Positions 5,279 to 7,313 of a DNA stretch of 7,313 nt are shown one piece after another. The DNA lies in NCBI GenBank assembly GCA_043818095.1, contig JBDRGD010000013.1:1-7313 (forward strand), written 5' to 3'. Source of the DNA: JBDRGD01 sp043818095. GTDB lineage: Bacteria; Chloroflexota; Dehalococcoidia; Dehalococcoidales; RBG-16-60-22. The first letter of the stretch is position 1, and every line of letters begins with the position of its first letter. Both the position numbers and the translations under genes were made by a program. The notes under the pieces were generated by a model, which searched no databases, was not told the origin of the DNA, and saw nothing but the letters and a program-made list of their open reading frames with translations.

Positions 5279-5866
5279 TCAGCTTTCCTGGATAACGCGG
5301 CGGGTGTTGTCCACCTTTGACGGCCGCGCCCAGATGTCCACCACCTCTTCCAGGGCCTTCGTCGCCAGCCTCTCGACCCTGTCCTGCGGCATGCGGTCGG
5401 GGTCGAAAGGAATCTGGACGATGGGAATGGCGGGCATGCCCTGGCTCCGGGCAAGGACCTGGGCGACGCTGAGGAAATGCTCCGTGAGCAGTACCGCGGC
5501 GGGGATATTCCGGCGGGTCGCTTCTACCGTGACGTGGCTACACCACCCCGTGCAGGACCCTCAATGGCCCAGCCCGACGATGAGCGCATCGCAGTCCCGG
5601 CTGACGGCGTCCACGATGGCGGCGGGGGTAATGGGGCCGTGGGTCCTCACGCCTTCCTTGTCCCCATAGTTGCGCACGCCTGCCACGCCGTAACGGGTAC
5701 GGAGCAGCTCTTCCATCCGGTCGAAGATGATGGGGACGCTCAGCCACTGGTTGCGCAGCAGGCCGATGGTCTTTCCCTTCAGGTCTGCCAGAGCCGCCGG
5801 GGCTTTGCCGGTCTTCTTTTTCGCCCAGGCGCGTGGCTCCAGTATCGTCATCGTTCCTTGAGACAT
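5279..5866 (-). CDS. UGSC-family selenoprotein with in-frame TGA as selenocysteine
   Basis: A 195-residue protein if the TGA at 5563-5561 is read as selenocysteine (Sec102). Upstream, 101 residues run from the ATG at 5866 to DALIVGLGH. Directly after the TGA the same frame reads GSCTGWCSHVTVEA and stays open for 93 codons to a TGA at 5281-5279. The family is named for Sec-Gly-Ser-Cys, and the downstream part (RRNIPAAVLLTEHF, GMPAIPIVQIPFDP) matches it as I recall it. U102 and C105 form a UxxC redox pair; C109 is a third thiol nearby. The protein is cytoplasmic, with an alternating beta/alpha look; its reaction is unknown. The start follows AGAGGAG with good spacing; the ATG at 5851 is an alternative. 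No clear promoter lies between tRNA-Ile and this gene, so readthrough is possible. A frameshift or disabled gene is unlikely given the intact motif. Confidence 0.88.
5515..5560 (-). promoter_or_regulatory. Candidate bacterial SECIS element
   Basis: Directly 3' of the TGA, the mRNA can form a short upper stem GUGG/CCAC (5546-5543 with 5537-5534) capped by the loop UGUAG. The loop lies 18 nt after the TGA, with G at its second position. This fits the loose bacterial SECIS rule (loop about 16-37 nt away, an early G in the loop). A lower stem GGGUC/GACCC (5560-5556 with 5519-5515) can close the structure. The region also codes for conserved residues, so structure alone is weak evidence. Confidence 0.5.
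5561..5563 (-). other. Predicted selenocysteine codon (TGA)
   Basis: The minus-strand codon TGA falls between CAT (His101) and GGG TCC TGC (Gly-Ser-Cys). This is exactly the Sec/Cys position of the UGSC motif. It is the only in-frame stop in an otherwise continuous 196-codon frame. Confidence 0.85.
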
Positions 5867-5967
5867 CAGCGCTCCTCTCTCTTACTGCCGTTTTCCGGCT
5901 GGCGGAGGATGCTCACCCATGTCCGTCCGGCAGGGGCAGTCCGCCATTTTGAGGGAACCGGGTGGAA

Positions 5968-6044
5968 TGGTGGGCCATTCTGGACTCGAACCAGAGACCC
6001 CAGTCTTATCAGGACTGTGCTCTAACCAACTGAGCTAATGGCCC
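5968..6044 (-). tRNA. tRNA-Ile (anticodon GAU), CCA encoded
   Basis: A complete cloverleaf: acceptor GGGCCAT/ATGGCCC, D-arm GCTC/GAGC with loop AGTTGGTTA, anticodon stem CAGTC/GACTG around loop CTGATAA (anticodon GAT, reads AUC and AUU), T-arm TCTGG/CCAGA with TTCGAGT, discriminator A, then a genomic CCA (5970-5968). This tRNA normally sits in the 16S-23S spacer of bacteria. Here it lies about 1 kb downstream of the 16S 3' end, behind an FKBP gene. Confidence 0.97.
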
Positions 6045-6060
6045 GCGCAAATCGTCTCCA

Positions 6061-6089
6061 ATTGTATCGGAAAAAGCGGGAAAAAGCAA
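6061..6089 (-). promoter_or_regulatory. Predicted promoter of tRNA-Ile
   Basis: TTGCTT (6089-6084; 3 of 6) and TACAAT (6066-6061; 5 of 6) are separated by 17 nt on the minus strand, in the gap after the FKBP stop. The predicted start is near 6054, about 10 nt before the mature tRNA 5' end. It could also drive the UGSC operon by readthrough. Confidence 0.5.
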
Positions 6090-6093
6090 GTCT

Positions 6094-6612
6094 CTACCTG
6101 ATTTCCACGACCTCTATTTCAAAGGTCAAATCTTTCCCGGCGAGGGGGTGGTTGGCGTCTATCGTGATGGTCGTGTCCGCCACGGCGGTAACGGTAACCG
6201 CGATGGCCCGGCCGTCATTCTGCACCATTTGCAGGCGCTGCCCCACCTCAGGGTCCATTCCCTCCGGCAGCTTGGAGCGTTCGATTTCCAGAGCCAGGTC
6301 TTCCCGGCGTGGCCCGTAAGCTTCCTCCGGGGCAAGGGTCACCTTCTTGGTTTCGCCCACCGCCATGCCGCGAACCGCGTTCTCAAAGCCGGGAATCATC
6401 TGCCCCGCCCCCAGGGCGAACTCCAGCGGTTCCCGCCCCCGCGAGGTATCAAATAACGTTCCGTCGGCCAGTGTCCCCGTGTAGTGCACTTTTACGGTGT
6501 TGCCGTCTTGAGCCACGATTTTATTCTCCTTTTGCGCACACCCTGCGTTCAGCACAAGGCCCAGCAGTAAAAGGCTCAGCCCCAGAAACACGGACATGCT
6601 TTTAGCATTCAT
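6094..6612 (-). CDS. Lipoprotein FKBP-type peptidyl-prolyl isomerase, SlyD-like
   Basis: A prolyl isomerase and foldase of 172 residues, predicted to be lipid-anchored outside the cytoplasm. The signal peptide (hydrophobic 8-22) ends in the lipobox LNAGC with C25 lipidated. The FKBP domain shows VHYTGTLADGTLFDTS (42-57), GAGQMIPGFENAV (68-80) and EEAYG (96-100). Residues about 101-150 form an insert-in-flap chaperone domain, and HPLAGKDLTFEIEVVEI (155-171) closes the fold. This is the SlyD arrangement without its metal-binding His-rich tail. The ATG at 6612 follows AAAGAG at short spacing; the ATG at 6597 is a less likely alternative. It has its own promoter (6762-6733) and a leader of about 113 nt, and lies between the 16S rRNA and tRNA-Ile on the same strand. 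It should help fold exported proteins. Confidence 0.93.
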   Translation of the reverse strand: MNAKSMSVFLGLSLLLLGLVLNAGCAQKENKIVAQDGNTVKVHYTGTLADGTLFDTSRGREPLEFALGAGQMIPGFENAVRGMAVGETKKVTLAPEEAYGPRREDLALEIERSKLPEGMDPEVGQRLQMVQNDGRAIAVTVTAVADTTITIDANHPLAGKDLTFEIEVVEIR

Positions 6613-6726
6613 ATCTCTTTAACCCGTCCTGAAAAGTGCAGAACGAATGTTACTGGCGGGCTTCCGTCCCGAAGGGATAAAAGCCGGGCAGTCCGGCCTG
6701 ATGATGCCGGAGGAGTTTTTGCACCC
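6613..6726 (-). other. Structured 5' leader of the FKBP gene
   Basis: This is the minus-strand leader between the predicted start and the FKBP ATG. It can form CCGGC/GCCGG with an 8-nt loop (6710-6693). Nearby is an arm GGCTT/AAGCC enclosing TCCC-TTC-GGGA (about 6684-6659). No known riboswitch consensus is recognised. Nothing else supports a regulatory role. Confidence 0.3.
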
Positions 6727-6732
6727 GGGGAT

Positions 6733-6762
6733 ATTGTAACATATTTGAGCGTGCCTTCCCAA
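6733..6762 (-). promoter_or_regulatory. Predicted promoter of the FKBP lipoprotein gene
   Basis: TTGGGA (6762-6757; 4 of 6), an 18-nt spacer and TACAAT (6738-6733; 5 of 6) on the minus strand. An extended -10 TG precedes the hexamer (TGTTACAAT). The predicted start near 6726 gives a leader of about 113 nt. Confidence 0.6.
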
Positions 6763-6797
6763 CCCCGCCCGGTTTATGTAAAGAATAAAGAAGGTCA

Positions 6798-6818
6798 CAG
6801 GGAGGCGCAGCCTCCCTG
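6798..6818 (-). terminator. Hairpin likely ending the 16S rRNA transcript
   Basis: A perfect 9-bp stem CAGGGAGGC/GCCTCCCTG with a 3-nt loop. On the minus strand it is followed by the T-rich TGACCTTCTTTATTC; the plus-strand side has no T-run. It lies about 235 nt after the 16S 3' end and upstream of the FKBP promoter, where a terminator for a stand-alone 16S unit is expected. The T-run is imperfect. Confidence 0.55.
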
Positions 6819-6831
6819 ATAATAAACCATT

Positions 6832-6889
6832 CCCCCTCTCCGAACAGGATATCAAGGGCTTAATCTGATGCCGCTGTTTGGAGAGGGGG
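6832..6889. repeat. Inverted repeat with 16-bp arms
   Basis: The arms CCCCCTCTCCGAACAG (6832-6847) and CTGTTTGGAGAGGGGG (6874-6889) pair over 16 bp with one G-U and enclose 26 nt. The adjoining text (ACAAAGGGGTGAGG) resembles intergenic palindromes I have seen dispersed in other genomes, so this may be a REP/MITE-like unit. It could instead be a processing stem in the 16S trailer. Confidence 0.6.
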
Positions 6890-7012
6890 ACAAAGGGGTG
6901 AGGGTATAAATACCAGTGTATTGTGTGTGCTACAAATAGGAAAGCACCTTAACCCCTGGATAGCGGAAGGAAGGAGACACTGACAGTTAGTATAGGAGGG
7001 TCAGTGACCGAC

Positions 7013-7053
7013 CTAGGAGAATAGAGTGTAAACCACTCAGTTCTTCTCCCTAG
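7013..7053 (-). other. Dyad immediately after the 16S 3' end
   Basis: CTAGGGAGAA (7053-7044) pairs with TTCTCCTAG (7021-7013) with one bulged G. An inner stem GAGTG/CACTC with loop GTTTA lies inside. The arm begins at the base after the mature rRNA end, so it is probably a trailer processing structure. It has no T-run. Confidence 0.5.

Positions 7054-7313
<260 letters not shown>

Larger units (their letters stand above)
6613..7053. other. Gene-free 16S trailer and FKBP upstream spacer
   Basis: About 440 bp without a credible protein gene. From the 16S outward it holds a dyad next to the rRNA end, a short palindrome GGTCAGTGACC (6999-7009), plain sequence (6890-6998), the 16-bp-arm inverted repeat, a terminator-like hairpin, and the FKBP promoter with its leader. 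A 78-codon minus-strand open frame at 6619-6855 overlaps these hairpins and looks non-coding. No 23S or 5S gene and no second tRNA is present. Confidence 0.6.

Noticed and set aside
5561..5563. The TGA as a true stop or a disabling mutation in the UGSC gene
   Set aside because: It sits exactly at the Sec/Cys position, the following residues are Gly-Ser-Cys, and the frame continues intact to the neighbouring gene.
5477..6025. A 182-codon plus-strand frame
   Set aside because: It runs antisense through the UGSC gene and into tRNA-Ile, so it cannot be a real gene.
6619..6855. A 78-codon minus-strand frame upstream of the FKBP gene
   Set aside because: It overlaps the promoter, leader hairpins and part of an inverted repeat and shows no protein-like features.

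Overview
The window looks like part of a bacterial chromosome from the Chloroflexota, most likely class Dehalococcoidia. The 3' end of a 16S rRNA gene enters from the right edge on the minus strand, and its terminal stretch resembles what I recall of Dehalococcoides 16S. No 23S gene follows it, which also fits the unlinked 16S of that lineage. The DNA is GC-rich, genes are short and closely packed, and most are on the minus strand. The taxonomic call rests on recalled sequence, not on a search.

Left part (1-1683, plus strand): a terminator of an upstream gene, then a three-gene redox operon. It holds a CcdA-type membrane electron carrier, a lipid-anchored TlpA/ResA-type thioredoxin and a small four-cysteine protein of unknown function. 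CcdA would pass electrons from cytoplasmic thioredoxin to the extracytoplasmic thioredoxin-like protein. A convergent ribulose-phosphate 3-epimerase-like gene (1680-2330, minus) shares a CTAG with the operon's last gene, so both genes stop on the same four bases. A small exported or membrane-anchored protein (2514-2789, plus) follows.

Middle (2799-3088): a stretch with no gene carries a near-consensus minus-strand promoter, several strong hairpins and a classical terminator. It is best explained as an independent structured RNA of about 255 nt that I cannot assign to a family. Next come hypB and hypA (minus), nickel-insertion factors for NiFe-hydrogenase, overlapping by four bases behind a perfect TATAAT.

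Right-centre (4194-5866, minus): the most notable locus. A UGSC-family gene is interrupted by one in-frame TGA, exactly where the family has its Sec/Cys-Gly-Ser-Cys motif, and the frame stays open and conserved for 93 more codons. It should be read as one 195-residue selenoprotein with Sec at position 102, with a plausible bacterial SECIS hairpin just downstream. It sits in an operon with a 353-residue conserved partner of unknown function. A cursory ORF call would break this gene in two or lose its C-terminal half.

Right end (5968-7313, minus): tRNA-Ile(GAU) with encoded CCA, a lipoprotein FKBP-type prolyl isomerase of SlyD type with its own promoter and a structured leader, a spacer full of hairpins, and the 16S 3' end. 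Four of the promoters proposed here share the -10 hexamer TACAAT.
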